A DNA stretch of 28,934 nucleotides, taken from the NCBI GenBank assembly GCA_029067025.1, contig JAIEFH010000254.1:1-28934 (forward strand), written 5' to 3'. Position numbers and translations under genes: made by a program. The notes under the pieces were generated by a model, which saw nothing but the letters and a program-made list of their open reading frames with translations, was not told where the DNA came from and did no database searches. Positions 7,437 to 15,128 of the stretch are shown in pieces. Source of the stretch: Oscillospiraceae bacterium. Its GTDB lineage: Bacteria; Bacillota; Clostridia; Oscillospirales; Oscillospiraceae. Position 1 is the first letter of the stretch. Every line of letters begins with the position of its first letter.

Positions 7437-10400
7437 TCATTCCACCGTTTTCAGGCTCTCCACCATATCCACCTTTTTCAGCTTGAAGTGGGCGGCGATG
7501 TTCACCGCCACGGAGAACACCACCGTCAGTACCGCCGCCAGCACGTAGGCGTAGGGCGGCGCGGCGCGGCCGAACATCACGATGTCCACCTCCACCGTCA
7601 GCACCATCCAGGCGTGGAGGAACCGGCCCATGACCAGCCCCAGGACGATGCCGAACAGGGTGAGGAACAGGTTTTCCCGGTAGACGTAGGCGGTGACCTC
7701 CCGGTCATAGAAGCCCAGCACCTTGAGGGTAGCCAGCTCCCGCACACGCTCGGTGATGTTGATGTTGGTCAGATTGTAAAGCACCACGAAGGCCAGCGCC
7801 GCCGCCGCCACGATGATGATGACCACCGCGTAGTCAATGGCCTCCATGCTGTCGGTGAAGTTGTCCCGCAGGGTGGCGATGTAGGAGTAGGAGTCCACCC
7901 CGTCCATGGCCATCAACTGGCTGGACACCGTGTCCGACTCCTCCTCCCCCGCCCCATCGGCGTAGCGCAGGAGCATCACGTTCTGCTCCGGCTCCTCGCC
8001 GAACAGCTCCTGATAGCAGGTATTGGACAGGTAAACATAGTGAGAGACATAGTTCTCCGCGATGTCGGCCACCACGGCGTCCACCCGCTTATCCCCGTCC
8101 AGGGTGATGGTGTCGCCCACCGACACGCCCAGCAGCTCGGACAGCTTCTCGGTGATGACCACCCCGCCGTCGGGCAGGGTGACGCTCCCGTCGTCCAGCC
8201 GGTGGCCCAGCTGGATGAACTCGTTAAAGCGCTCCAGATCGTCCACGGCGAACAGATAGACGTTCTGGGCGGGCCCGCTGCTGGACGCCTCCAGCATGGT
8301 CTCGCTGGTGATCAGATAGTCCTCCACCCAGGGGCTGTCGGTCAAATACCGCTCCACCGACCCCAGCTTTTGCGCTCCCGCGTCCTTGTCCAGACCCACG
8401 GTGGCGTCATAGAGGAACACATGGTCAAACTGCTCGTTGAGGATGGAGAAGATGGACTCATGCAGGCCGAAGCCGGTGACGATCAGGGCGGTACAGCCGC
8501 CGATGCCGATCACGGTCATCCAGAACCGCCGCTGATAGCGGAACAGGTTGCGCATGGTCACCTTCCAGGTGAAGGTGAGCCGCTTCCAGATGGGCCGGAT
8601 CCGCTCCAGGAACACCCGGCGGCCCGCCTTAGGGGCCCGGGGCCGCATCAGGTTGGCGGGGGTGGCGATGAGGGTGGACAAGCAGGCCCACAGCGCCGCC
8701 CCGGTGGTACACGCCACCGCCGCCAGCACCGCCCACACATACAGCCCCACCTGGGGCTTGAACTCCAGGGCGGGGATGGCGTACATGATGTTGAAGGCGT
8801 TGGCGATGACCAGCGGGATCAGGGTGCAGCCCAGCCCCAGCCCCAATATACCGCCCACCAGGCTGGCGGAAAAGGCGTAGCCGATGTACTTTTTGGCGAT
8901 GGCCAGCCTGGAGAAACCCAGGGCCTTCAGCGAGCCGATCTGGGTGCGCTGCTCCTCCACCATGCGGGTCATGGTGGTCAGGCAGGCCAGCGCCGCCACC
9001 AGGAAAAAAATCACCGGGAACACGTTGGCCAGGTTGCCCACCCGGTCGGAGTCTTGGGAGTAGCCCACAATGCCCGCGTTGGTGAACCGGCTCAGGACGT
9101 ACCACTCGCACTCCTCCACATCGTCCAGCTCCTCCTGGGCGTCGTCCAGCTTCTTCTGGGCGTCAGCGATCTCCTCGTCCGCCTCCGCTTTGCCGTCCTC
9201 ATACTCCCGGAGGCCGTCGGCATACTCCCGCTCGCCGTCGTTCAGCTCCGCCAGCGCGTCGTCCAGCTCCTGCCGCCCGTCCACACGGGCCTGGCGCAGA
9301 TCCGCCACGCCCTTGTTGTATTCCGCCCAGCCGTCCCGGAGGTCGATCTCCCCCTGCTCCAGCTCGGCCCTGGCGTCCTCCAGCTTGGCCCAGGCGTCGT
9401 CCAGCTCTGTTTTGGCGTCGTCCAGCTCTTTCTTCGCGTCCGCCAGCTCTTGTTCGGCGTCGTCCAGCTCCGCCTTGGCGTCCGCCAGCTCTTGTTCGCC
9501 CTCCTCCAGTTCCGCCTTGGCCTCGTCCAGCTCCTTTTTGGCCTCGTCCAGCTCCCGCTGGGCGGCGTTCAGCTGGCTCCTGGCCCCGCTGAGCTGCGCC
9601 GCCCCGGCGTCCAGCTCCGCCTTGCCCTGCTCCAACGCGGCATAGCCCCCATCCAGCAGAGCCTGATTTTTGTCCAGCTCAGCTTTAAGTCCCGCCAACG
9701 CCGCCTCGGCGGCCTCATGGCCCATCTCTTCCGCAAGTGCATCCAGCTGATCGTTGTATTGCTTCCAGCCATTGTCCAGCTGAGCCTTCTGCATATCCAG
9801 ATTCTTTTTGTTCTCCTGGTATTCCTTCAGGCCACCGTCATATTTGGCCTGTCCGCTCCGATAGCTGGCCAGACCGCTGTTATACTGCGCCAACCCGTCC
9901 TCGTACTCCTTCAGGCCGTCCTCATACTTGGCCTTGCCGTCCTCGTACTCCTTTAGGGCGTCCTCGTACTTGGCCTTGCCGTCCTCATACTCGGCCAAGC
10001 CGTCCTGGTACTCAGCCCAGCCGTCCTCATATTTTTTTAGGCCGTCCTGATACTCGGCCAGCCCGTCCTCGTACTCCTGACGGCCGTCGGCCAGGTCGAT
10101 TTCCCCCTGGCGCAGGTCAGCCAGGGCGTCCCTCAGCTTTCGTTCTGCGTCGGCGATCTCACGGGCGTAGGTCTCCTCCCCGTCGTAGTAGTCCGCCCAG
10201 CCGTCGTCCAGCTCTTTTCGTCCGTCCTGGAGCTCCTGCCAGGCGTCGGCCAGCTCCTTGTCCGCGTCCGCCTTGGCGTCCTCAAACTCCCGGCGGGCGT
10301 CGTCCAGTTCGGCCTGGGCATCCCCGATGAGGGTGTCGTGCCGGATCTGGGCCCGCTGGTCCGCCAGACCGTCCAGGCTGTCCACCAGGGCGTCTATTTT

Positions 10401-11084
10401 CTCCTCGTACTCGTCGCCGTAGCTGTCCAGCGCAGCCAGCCCCTGGCCGGTAAAGTAGGCGCAGGTATAGTAATCAAAGGTAAAGTTCTCCCTCGGCACG
10501 TAGACAAAGGCATCCACCGAGCCGCTGCCCAGCGAGGAATTGCCCCGCTCCAGGCCCACGTACAGCGGGGAGTTCACCACGCCCACGATGGTATAGGCGG
10601 TGTTTTCCAAATCGCCCTCGTGATCCTCGGTGAGGGTGACCTCCAATTTATCCCCCACCTGAAGGCCCAGCTTTACCAGCAGCAAATGTTCGGTGACGCA
10701 CTCGTCCGGGGCTTCCGGCAGACGGCCCTCCACCACCTCCAGCAGATTGAGCCGCTCCGGCATGGAGCGCAGGTTGACAATGCGGTCAATGGCTGTGGCG
10801 TCCAGATCCCGGCAGCCCTCCACCGCCTCAATGCCCGCCGCAGCCGCCAGGGCGTCCAGATCCTCCTCCGTCAGCCCCAGGGTGGACAGCACATAGCCGT
10901 CCATCAGGCTGGTGCGGTCATAGTAATTGTCTGCCGTGTACTGCATATCCGGCGCGGCGGAGCGCAGGCCGGACAGGAAGGCCACCGCCAGCGCCGCCAG
11001 CACCAGAATGGACACATACCGATTCAGGGTGTTTTTGATCTCCCGGAACGCGTCGGTGGTCAGGCGGTTTTTCCGTGTTACCAT
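7437..11084 (-). CDS. FtsX-type ABC transporter permease with very long extracellular coiled coil
   Basis: A 1215-residue membrane protein, about twice the usual length for FtsX/MacB permeases. It has an N-terminal membrane helix (about 23-41), then a MacB-like extracellular region to about residue 225. Residues about 225-657 form an insert made almost only of heptads, first of the EYEDGLA kind, later ELDDAKK. A first FtsX membrane domain follows (about 685-800, with IGSLKALGFSRLAIAKKY). Then come a further helix (about 865), a second extracellular domain, and a C-terminal FtsX domain with ATLKVLGFYDREV. It overlaps the upstream ATPase gene by 7 bases. Relatives are large putative export or lipoprotein-release permeases of Firmicutes; the cargo is unknown. 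The coiled coil could span the wall or brace a partner protein. Confidence 0.9.
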   Translation of the reverse strand: MVTRKNRLTTDAFREIKNTLNRYVSILVLAALAVAFLSGLRSAAPDMQYTADNYYDRTSLMDGYVLSTLGLTEEDLDALAAAAGIEAVEGCRDLDATAIDRIVNLRSMPERLNLLEVVEGRLPEAPDECVTEHLLLVKLGLQVGDKLEVTLTEDHEGDLENTAYTIVGVVNSPLYVGLERGNSSLGSGSVDAFVYVPRENFTFDYYTCAYFTGQGLAALDSYGDEYEEKIDALVDSLDGLADQRAQIRHDTLIGDAQAELDDARREFEDAKADADKELADAWQELQDGRKELDDGWADYYDGEETYAREIADAERKLRDALADLRQGEIDLADGRQEYEDGLAEYQDGLKKYEDGWAEYQDGLAEYEDGKAKYEDALKEYEDGKAKYEDGLKEYEDGLAQYNSGLASYRSGQAKYDGGLKEYQENKKNLDMQKAQLDNGWKQYNDQLDALAEEMGHEAAEAALAGLKAELDKNQALLDGGYAALEQGKAELDAGAAQLSGARSQLNAAQRELDEAKKELDEAKAELEEGEQELADAKAELDDAEQELADAKKELDDAKTELDDAWAKLEDARAELEQGEIDLRDGWAEYNKGVADLRQARVDGRQELDDALAELNDGEREYADGLREYEDGKAEADEEIADAQKKLDDAQEELDDVEECEWYVLSRFTNAGIVGYSQDSDRVGNLANVFPVIFFLVAALACLTTMTRMVEEQRTQIGSLKALGFSRLAIAKKYIGYAFSASLVGGILGLGLGCTLIPLVIANAFNIMYAIPALEFKPQVGLYVWAVLAAVACTTGAALWACLSTLIATPANLMRPRAPKAGRRVFLERIRPIWKRLTFTWKVTMRNLFRYQRRFWMTVIGIGGCTALIVTGFGLHESIFSILNEQFDHVFLYDATVGLDKDAGAQKLGSVERYLTDSPWVEDYLITSETMLEASSSGPAQNVYLFAVDDLERFNEFIQLGHRLDDGSVTLPDGGVVITEKLSELLGVSVGDTITLDGDKRVDAVVADIAENYVSHYVYLSNTCYQELFGEEPEQNVMLLRYADGAGEEESDTVSSQLMAMDGVDSYSYIATLRDNFTDSMEAIDYAVVIIIVAAAALAFVVLYNLTNINITERVRELATLKVLGFYDREVTAYVYRENLFLTLFGIVLGLVMGRFLHAWMVLTVEVDIVMFGRAAPPYAYVLAAVLTVVFSVAVNIAAHFKLKKVDMVESLKTVE
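9819..10076 (-). repeat. Tandem 21-bp (heptad) coding repeats in the permease gene
   Basis: Twelve successive 7-residue units of the form (E/K)Y(E/Q)DG(L/K)(A/K), protein residues about 337-421, are encoded by near-identical 21-bp units. The last three units are degenerate (QYNSGLA, SYRSGQA, KYDGGLK). Such repeats can gain or lose units by slippage without breaking the frame. Confidence 0.85.
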
Positions 11085-11779
11085 TCGATCTCCTCCACCG
11101 GGGTGGGCCGCTCATTGCGCTCCACAGCGGCCACCCGGCCGCTCTTAATGTGGATGACCTTGTCGGCCATGGGGGTGAGGGCGGTGTTGTGGGTGATGAC
11201 GATGACCGTCATGCCCTCCTGGCGGCAGGTGTCCTGGAGCAGTTTCAAAATGGCCTTGCCGGTGACATAATCCAGCGCGCCGGTGGGCTCGTCGCACAGC
11301 AGCAGCTTGGGGTTCTTGGCCAGGGCCCGGGCAATGGCCACCCGCTGCTGCTCGCCGCCGGAGAGCTGGGCGGGAAAATTGTCCAGCCGATCCCCCAGCC
11401 CCACGTGCTCCAGCACATCCCGGGCGTCCAGGGGCTCCCGGCAGATCTGGGCGGCCAGCTCCACGTTTTCCAGGGCGGTCAGGTTCTGTACCAGGTTATA
11501 AAACTGGAACACAAAACCGATGTCGTGTCGCCGGTAAGCGGTGAGCTGCTTGGCGTTGTAGTCGCTCACCCGCGCGCCGTCCACGGTGATGACGCCGCCG
11601 GAGCAGGCGTCCATCCCGCCCAGCATATTCAGCACCGTGGTCTTGCCCGCGCCGGAGGGGCCCACGATGATGGTGAACTCACCCTTTTCCACCGCGAAGT
11701 CCACGCCGTCCACCGCTTTGATGGTGATCTCGCCCATTTTATACTCTTTTTTCACGTTTTCAAAGGATATGTAGCTCAT
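11078..11779 (-). CDS. ABC transporter ATP-binding protein, MacB/LolD type
   Basis: A 233-residue ATPase with Walker A GPSGAGKT (about 40-47), Q-loop region FVFQFYNL, signature LSGGEQQR, Walker B LLLCDEPTGALD and the switch His in VITHN. GPSGAGKT, the FQFYNL segment and PTGALD are hallmarks of the LolD/MacB/FtsE branch that partners FtsX-fold permeases. The frame is open further upstream, but the ATG at 11779 has a GGAGAG site and begins with MSYISFENVKKEY, the normal family N-terminus. It overlaps the permease start by 7 bases, so both subunits are made together. A promoter with an inverted repeat lies about 115 bases upstream. Confidence 0.95.
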   Translation of the reverse strand: MSYISFENVKKEYKMGEITIKAVDGVDFAVEKGEFTIIVGPSGAGKTTVLNMLGGMDACSGGVITVDGARVSDYNAKQLTAYRRHDIGFVFQFYNLVQNLTALENVELAAQICREPLDARDVLEHVGLGDRLDNFPAQLSGGEQQRVAIARALAKNPKLLLCDEPTGALDYVTGKAILKLLQDTCRQEGMTVIVITHNTALTPMADKVIHIKSGRVAAVERNERPTPVEEIEW

Positions 11780-11896
11780 TCGCTTCTCTCCATTCCGGGA
11801 CGATAAGCTCCGCGCAGGCCGGCCGTCCGCTTTTGGGCACATAATAGCGCGCCTGTGTTTGCGTGATGGTTCCAATCTGTTTCCGAATGATTAAAT

Positions 11897-11935
11897 ATTA
11901 TACTTTTTCCGCCCGGAGCGCAACCGGTTTGCGCT
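11897..11935 (-). promoter_or_regulatory. Promoter and inverted repeat upstream of the MacB-like exporter
   Basis: The minus strand carries a perfect -10 box TATAAT (11897-11902). A -35-like GGTTGC lies 17 bases upstream, or TTGCGC 15 bases upstream. The -35 region is embedded in a perfect inverted repeat AGCGCAA-N5-TTGCGCT (11917-11935), which looks like a repressor operator. No regulator gene is adjacent on this strand, so the binding protein is unknown. Confidence 0.6.
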
Positions 11936-12014
11936 AAAATTCAGGATTTATTCAAAAGATTCTTGACATCCCTGCCAAAGTGTGCCAAAGAGGGGCCATT
12001 TTCAAAGGTTGCGG

Positions 12015-12043
12015 TTGACTAACCGCCCCTTCGCGGCTAAAAT
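12015..12043 (+). promoter_or_regulatory. Promoter of the Mn2+ riboswitch - mntP unit
   Basis: TTGACT and TAAAAT are spaced by exactly 17 bases. Transcription would start near 12050, directly before the first riboswitch helix. Confidence 0.8.
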
Positions 12044-12051
12044 GAACCTAC

Positions 12052-12260
12052 TGATAAGGGAGTAGTCGGCGGCGGCCATAGGTCGCTGTGGCGCAGTCAA
12101 CATACTGGCGGGACACCCGTCTGGCTGCGCCTGGGCCCCCACGAAAGCCCAGCCGTTAGGCGGGTTTCGTGGGGAGAGGAGGCACAGCGGAGTGGGCGAG
12201 CTTTCCCAGAAGGGGGAATCGAGTAAGCGTAGCTTGTGCCGACGATGACGAGACTTATCC
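12052..12260 (+). ncRNA. yybP-ykoY (manganese) riboswitch
   Basis: The leader opens with ACTGATAAGGGAGTAG, the conserved first strand and loop of the yybP-ykoY class, and closes with CGACGATGACGAGACTTATC. GATAAG (12053-12058) pairs with CTTATC to form the basal P1 helix, and the two conserved loops come together as in the known Mn2+-binding fold. The middle (about 12065-12235) is longer than in minimal members and holds several GC-rich hairpins. It sits between a strong promoter and mntP, the classic regulated gene of this class. The 3' strand of P1 is also part of the terminator stem, so Mn2+ binding should prevent termination and switch mntP on. Recognition is from conserved motifs and context, not from a covariance model. 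Confidence 0.87.
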
Positions 12261-12289
12261 GCACGGGTGCGGGTATGGTCTCTTTTTTT
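12250..12289 (+). terminator. Riboswitch-controlled intrinsic terminator
   Basis: GAGAC pairs with GTCTC around an inner stem CCGCAC/GTGCGG, directly followed by seven T. The left arm contains ACTTATC, which is also the closing strand of the riboswitch P1 helix, so the two structures exclude each other. This is an expression-platform terminator: off without Mn2+, read-through when the aptamer is occupied. Confidence 0.87.
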
Positions 12290-12330
12290 ATTGTCCCGCA
12301 TACCCTACAAACAAGAAGGGATGATGTATC

Positions 12331-12897
12331 ATGGGATTTTCCGCGCTGTTCATTTTGGCCGTGGGCCTGTCCATGGACGCCTTCGCCGTGGCCATCTGCA
12401 AGGGGTTGTCCATCCGGGCGCTGATGCCCCGGCACGCGATCATCGTCGGGCTGTGGTTTGGGTCCTTCCAGGCGCTGATGCCCACCATCGGCTGGCTGCT
12501 GGGCTCCGCCTTTACCGATCTGATCGAGTCAGTGGACCATTGGATCGCCTTTGTCCTGCTGGCCCTCATTGGCGGCAACATGATCCGGGAGGCGGTTGGC
12601 AAGGACGAGGAGGAGTGCGACCCCTCCCTAGCCCCCCTGACCATGCTGCTGCTGGCGGTGGCCACCTCCATCGACGCGCTGGCGGTGGGGGTCACCTTTG
12701 CCTTCCTGCGGGTGGACATCCTCCCCGCCGTCACCCTCATCGGGGTGTGTACCTTCCTCATCTCCGCCGCGGGGGTGAAGGTGGGCAACATGTTCGGCGT
12801 GCGGTACAAGGCCAGGGCGGAGCTGGCCGGCGGGGTGGTACTGGTGCTCATCGGGCTGAAAATCCTGCTGGAGCATTTGGAACTGCTCCCGTTCTGA
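12331..12897 (+). CDS. mntP: Manganese efflux pump MntP
   Basis: A 188-residue integral membrane protein made of two homologous halves with six predicted helices. The key acidic motifs are LSMDAFAVA (about 13-21) in the first half and ATSIDALAVG (about 110-119) in the second, matching the conserved Asp residues needed for Mn2+ export. Length equals the family norm. An AAGGG site precedes the ATG. The protein exports excess Mn2+ across the cytoplasmic membrane. The upstream yybP-ykoY riboswitch gives direct Mn2+ control, and a strong terminator follows, so it is a single-gene unit. Confidence 0.96.
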   Translation: MGFSALFILAVGLSMDAFAVAICKGLSIRALMPRHAIIVGLWFGSFQALMPTIGWLLGSAFTDLIESVDHWIAFVLLALIGGNMIREAVGKDEEECDPSLAPLTMLLLAVATSIDALAVGVTFAFLRVDILPAVTLIGVCTFLISAAGVKVGNMFGVRYKARAELAGGVVLVLIGLKILLEHLELLPF

Positions 12898-12917
12898 GTT
12901 GATCCGTGTTTTGGAAA

Positions 12918-12951
12918 GGGCGGCTGTCCGATATGGACAGCCGCCCTTTTT
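12918..12951 (+). terminator. Intrinsic terminator of mntP
   Basis: A 12-bp stem GGGCGGCTGTCC with its complement, a 5-base loop and five T after it. AAA before the stem can pair with the T run and lengthen it. Confidence 0.92.
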
Positions 12952-12956
12952 GCCTG

Positions 12957-12985
12957 TTGAAACAAACACGAAAATATGATATAGT
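12957..12985 (+). promoter_or_regulatory. Promoter of the recJ-rel operon
   Basis: TTGAAA and TATAGT are separated by exactly 17 bases, right behind the mntP terminator. The expected start near 12992 leaves a leader of about 50 nt before the recJ ATG. Confidence 0.78.
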
Positions 12986-13042
12986 AGATTGTTATCTTGG
13001 AAACAATGCCTTGTGACAGGGGCTTTCAGGGAGGTGCGCGCC

Positions 13043-15106
13043 ATGAAATATCAGCAGTGGAACCTGCGCCGCCCCGGTGCGCCCTCTGTCCGGCGCTCGC
13101 TGGAGGCGGCGGGGCTGTCCCCTCTGTGCGCGGTGGTGCTGTCCGCCCGTGGAATGAGCGGGCAGGCGGAGGCCGCCCAATTCCTCGCCAGCGGCCCGGA
13201 GCTTTTCCATGATCCCTTCCTCCTCAAGGGCATGGATCAAGCCGTGGCCCGCGTCCGCCGTGCCATTGACCATCAGGAACTGATGTGCGTCTATGGCGAC
13301 TATGATGTAGACGGCATCACCGCCACCTGCCTGCTCACCGAGGCGCTCACTTTATTGGGCGGGACGGCGGTCAGCTATATCCCTGACCGCACCGAGGAGG
13401 GCTATGGCCTGAACCAAGGCGCTGTCAAGCGCCTGGCAGAGCAGGGCGTAACGCTCATCGTCACCGTGGACTGCGGCATCACCGCCGTGGACGAGGTGGA
13501 ATTTGCCCGCTCGCTGGGGGTGGACGTGGTGGTCACCGACCACCACCACTGCAAAGATGTGCTTCCCGCCGCCCAGGCGGTGGTGGATCCCCGCCGCCCC
13601 GACTGCGCCTATCCCTTCCCGGAACTGGCCGGGGTCGGGGTGGCGCTGAAGCTGGCCCAGGCCCTGGTCTCCCCGGAAGAGCGGGAAGCCATGTTCCTCC
13701 GCTTTGGGGAACTGGCCGCCATCGGTACTGTGGCCGACGTGATGCGCCTCACCGACGAAAACCGCGCCCTGGTCCGCATGGGGCTGGAGCTGCTGGCCCA
13801 TACAAAACGCCCCGGCCTGCGCGCCCTGCTGCGGGAGGCGGGCCTGGAGCCGGGGGCCGCCCCCACCGCCGTCAACATCGGCTACGGTCTGGCCCCCCGG
13901 ATCAATGCCGCCGGGCGGATGGAGCAGGCCATGGTGGCGCTGGAGCTGCTGCTCACCCGGGACGAGGAGCGGGGCGAGGCCCTGGCCCACGCCCTGTGCC
14001 GCCTGAACCGGGAACGTCAGGCCATCGAGCAGGACATCTACGACCAGTGCGCCGGGCTGCTGGAGGCGCGGCCCGAGCTGGCCTCCCCCGCCATCGTGTT
14101 GGCGGGCGAGGGCTGGCACCAGGGGGTCGTGGGCATCGTGGCCTCCCGGCTGGCGGAAAAATATTCCTGCCCCGCCATGATGATCAGCCTGGAAAACGGC
14201 CAGGGCAAGGGCTCCTGCCGCTCCTTCGGCGGGTTCAACCTGTTCGCCGCCCTGGAGCGGTGCGCCCACCTCTTTGACGCCTACGGCGGCCACGAAATGG
14301 CGGCGGGCTTCACCATTCCGGAGGAGAACATCCCCGCCTTCCGGCAGCTTATCTGCCAGCTGGTGTCCGCCTACGCCGGGGGAGAGCCTATGGAGGCCGC
14401 CATCGACGTGGACGCGGAGGTGGACGACTGCGCCCTGCTCAGCGCCTCCCAGGTGGAGTCTCTGTCCGCCCTGGAGCCCTTCGGCTCGGGCAACCCCAAG
14501 CCCGTGCTGCTGCTGCGGGGGGCCTGCGTGACCTCCTGCCGGGACGTGGGGGGCGGGCGGCATTTGAAGATGAAGCTGCGGCGGGACGGGATGGTGCTGG
14601 ACGCCATCTTCTTCTCCGCCAATTCCGCCGCCTGCGGCGTGTCCGCCGGGGAGCGGCTGGACGTACTCTTTACCCCCCAGATCAACGAGTTCCGGGGCAA
14701 CCGCGCCGTACAGCTCCAGTTGTGCGATCTGCGCCCCGCCCCTACCCGTGCCGCGCTGGAGCAGGAGCTGTTCTGCCGGCTGCGGGAGGGAGAGGAGCTG
14801 TCCCGGTGGGAGGCGGGCCTGCTGCTGCCCTCCCGGCAGGATTTCGCCCGGCTGTGGCGGTTTTTAGAGCACAACGCCATCGGCGGCTGGATGGACGCCG
14901 GCCCCGCCCTGCTGCGCCAGGCCGCGCGCCAGCCCGACGGGCACACCGCCTACGGACGCACACTGGTCTGCCTCCACGTGATGGGGGACCGGGGGCTGAT
15001 CCACCTGGAGCAGGATCGGCTGCGGCTGTGCCGCCCTGAGGACAAGGTGGATCTGGAGCAGGCCGCGCTGATGCGGAAGCTGCGGGCTTTTTTGGACGAG
15101 AACTGA
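13043..15106 (+). CDS. recJ: Single-stranded-DNA-specific exonuclease RecJ
   Basis: A 687-residue DHH-superfamily nuclease. The DHH domain shows YGDYDVDG (84-91), VDCGIT (142-147) and TDHHH (165-169), which supply the metal-binding Asp and His residues. GIGTVAD-like AIGTVADV and GLAPRINAAGRM follow. The DHHA1 substrate-binding domain ends with YGGHEMAAGF. A RecJ-type OB domain and a C-terminal extension complete it. It degrades single-stranded DNA 5' to 3' in recombination and repair. The frame is open 54 bases further upstream, but the ATG at 13043 follows GGGAGG at the right distance. The rel gene follows after 22 bases, so the two are co-transcribed. Confidence 0.95.
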   Translation: MKYQQWNLRRPGAPSVRRSLEAAGLSPLCAVVLSARGMSGQAEAAQFLASGPELFHDPFLLKGMDQAVARVRRAIDHQELMCVYGDYDVDGITATCLLTEALTLLGGTAVSYIPDRTEEGYGLNQGAVKRLAEQGVTLIVTVDCGITAVDEVEFARSLGVDVVVTDHHHCKDVLPAAQAVVDPRRPDCAYPFPELAGVGVALKLAQALVSPEEREAMFLRFGELAAIGTVADVMRLTDENRALVRMGLELLAHTKRPGLRALLREAGLEPGAAPTAVNIGYGLAPRINAAGRMEQAMVALELLLTRDEERGEALAHALCRLNRERQAIEQDIYDQCAGLLEARPELASPAIVLAGEGWHQGVVGIVASRLAEKYSCPAMMISLENGQGKGSCRSFGGFNLFAALERCAHLFDAYGGHEMAAGFTIPEENIPAFRQLICQLVSAYAGGEPMEAAIDVDAEVDDCALLSASQVESLSALEPFGSGNPKPVLLLRGACVTSCRDVGGGRHLKMKLRRDGMVLDAIFFSANSAACGVSAGERLDVLFTPQINEFRGNRAVQLQLCDLRPAPTRAALEQELFCRLREGEELSRWEAGLLLPSRQDFARLWRFLEHNAIGGWMDAGPALLRQAARQPDGHTAYGRTLVCLHVMGDRGLIHLEQDRLRLCRPEDKVDLEQAALMRKLRAFLDEN

Positions 15107-15128
15107 GCAATCCCATAAGGAGGGCGCT

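Noticed and set aside
7320..9956. A plus-strand open frame of 878 codons antisense to the FtsX-type permease
   Set aside because: It mirrors the repetitive coding strand (runs of QLLLGVVQLLLG-like sequence), crosses the terminator at 7387-7415 and has no family resemblance.
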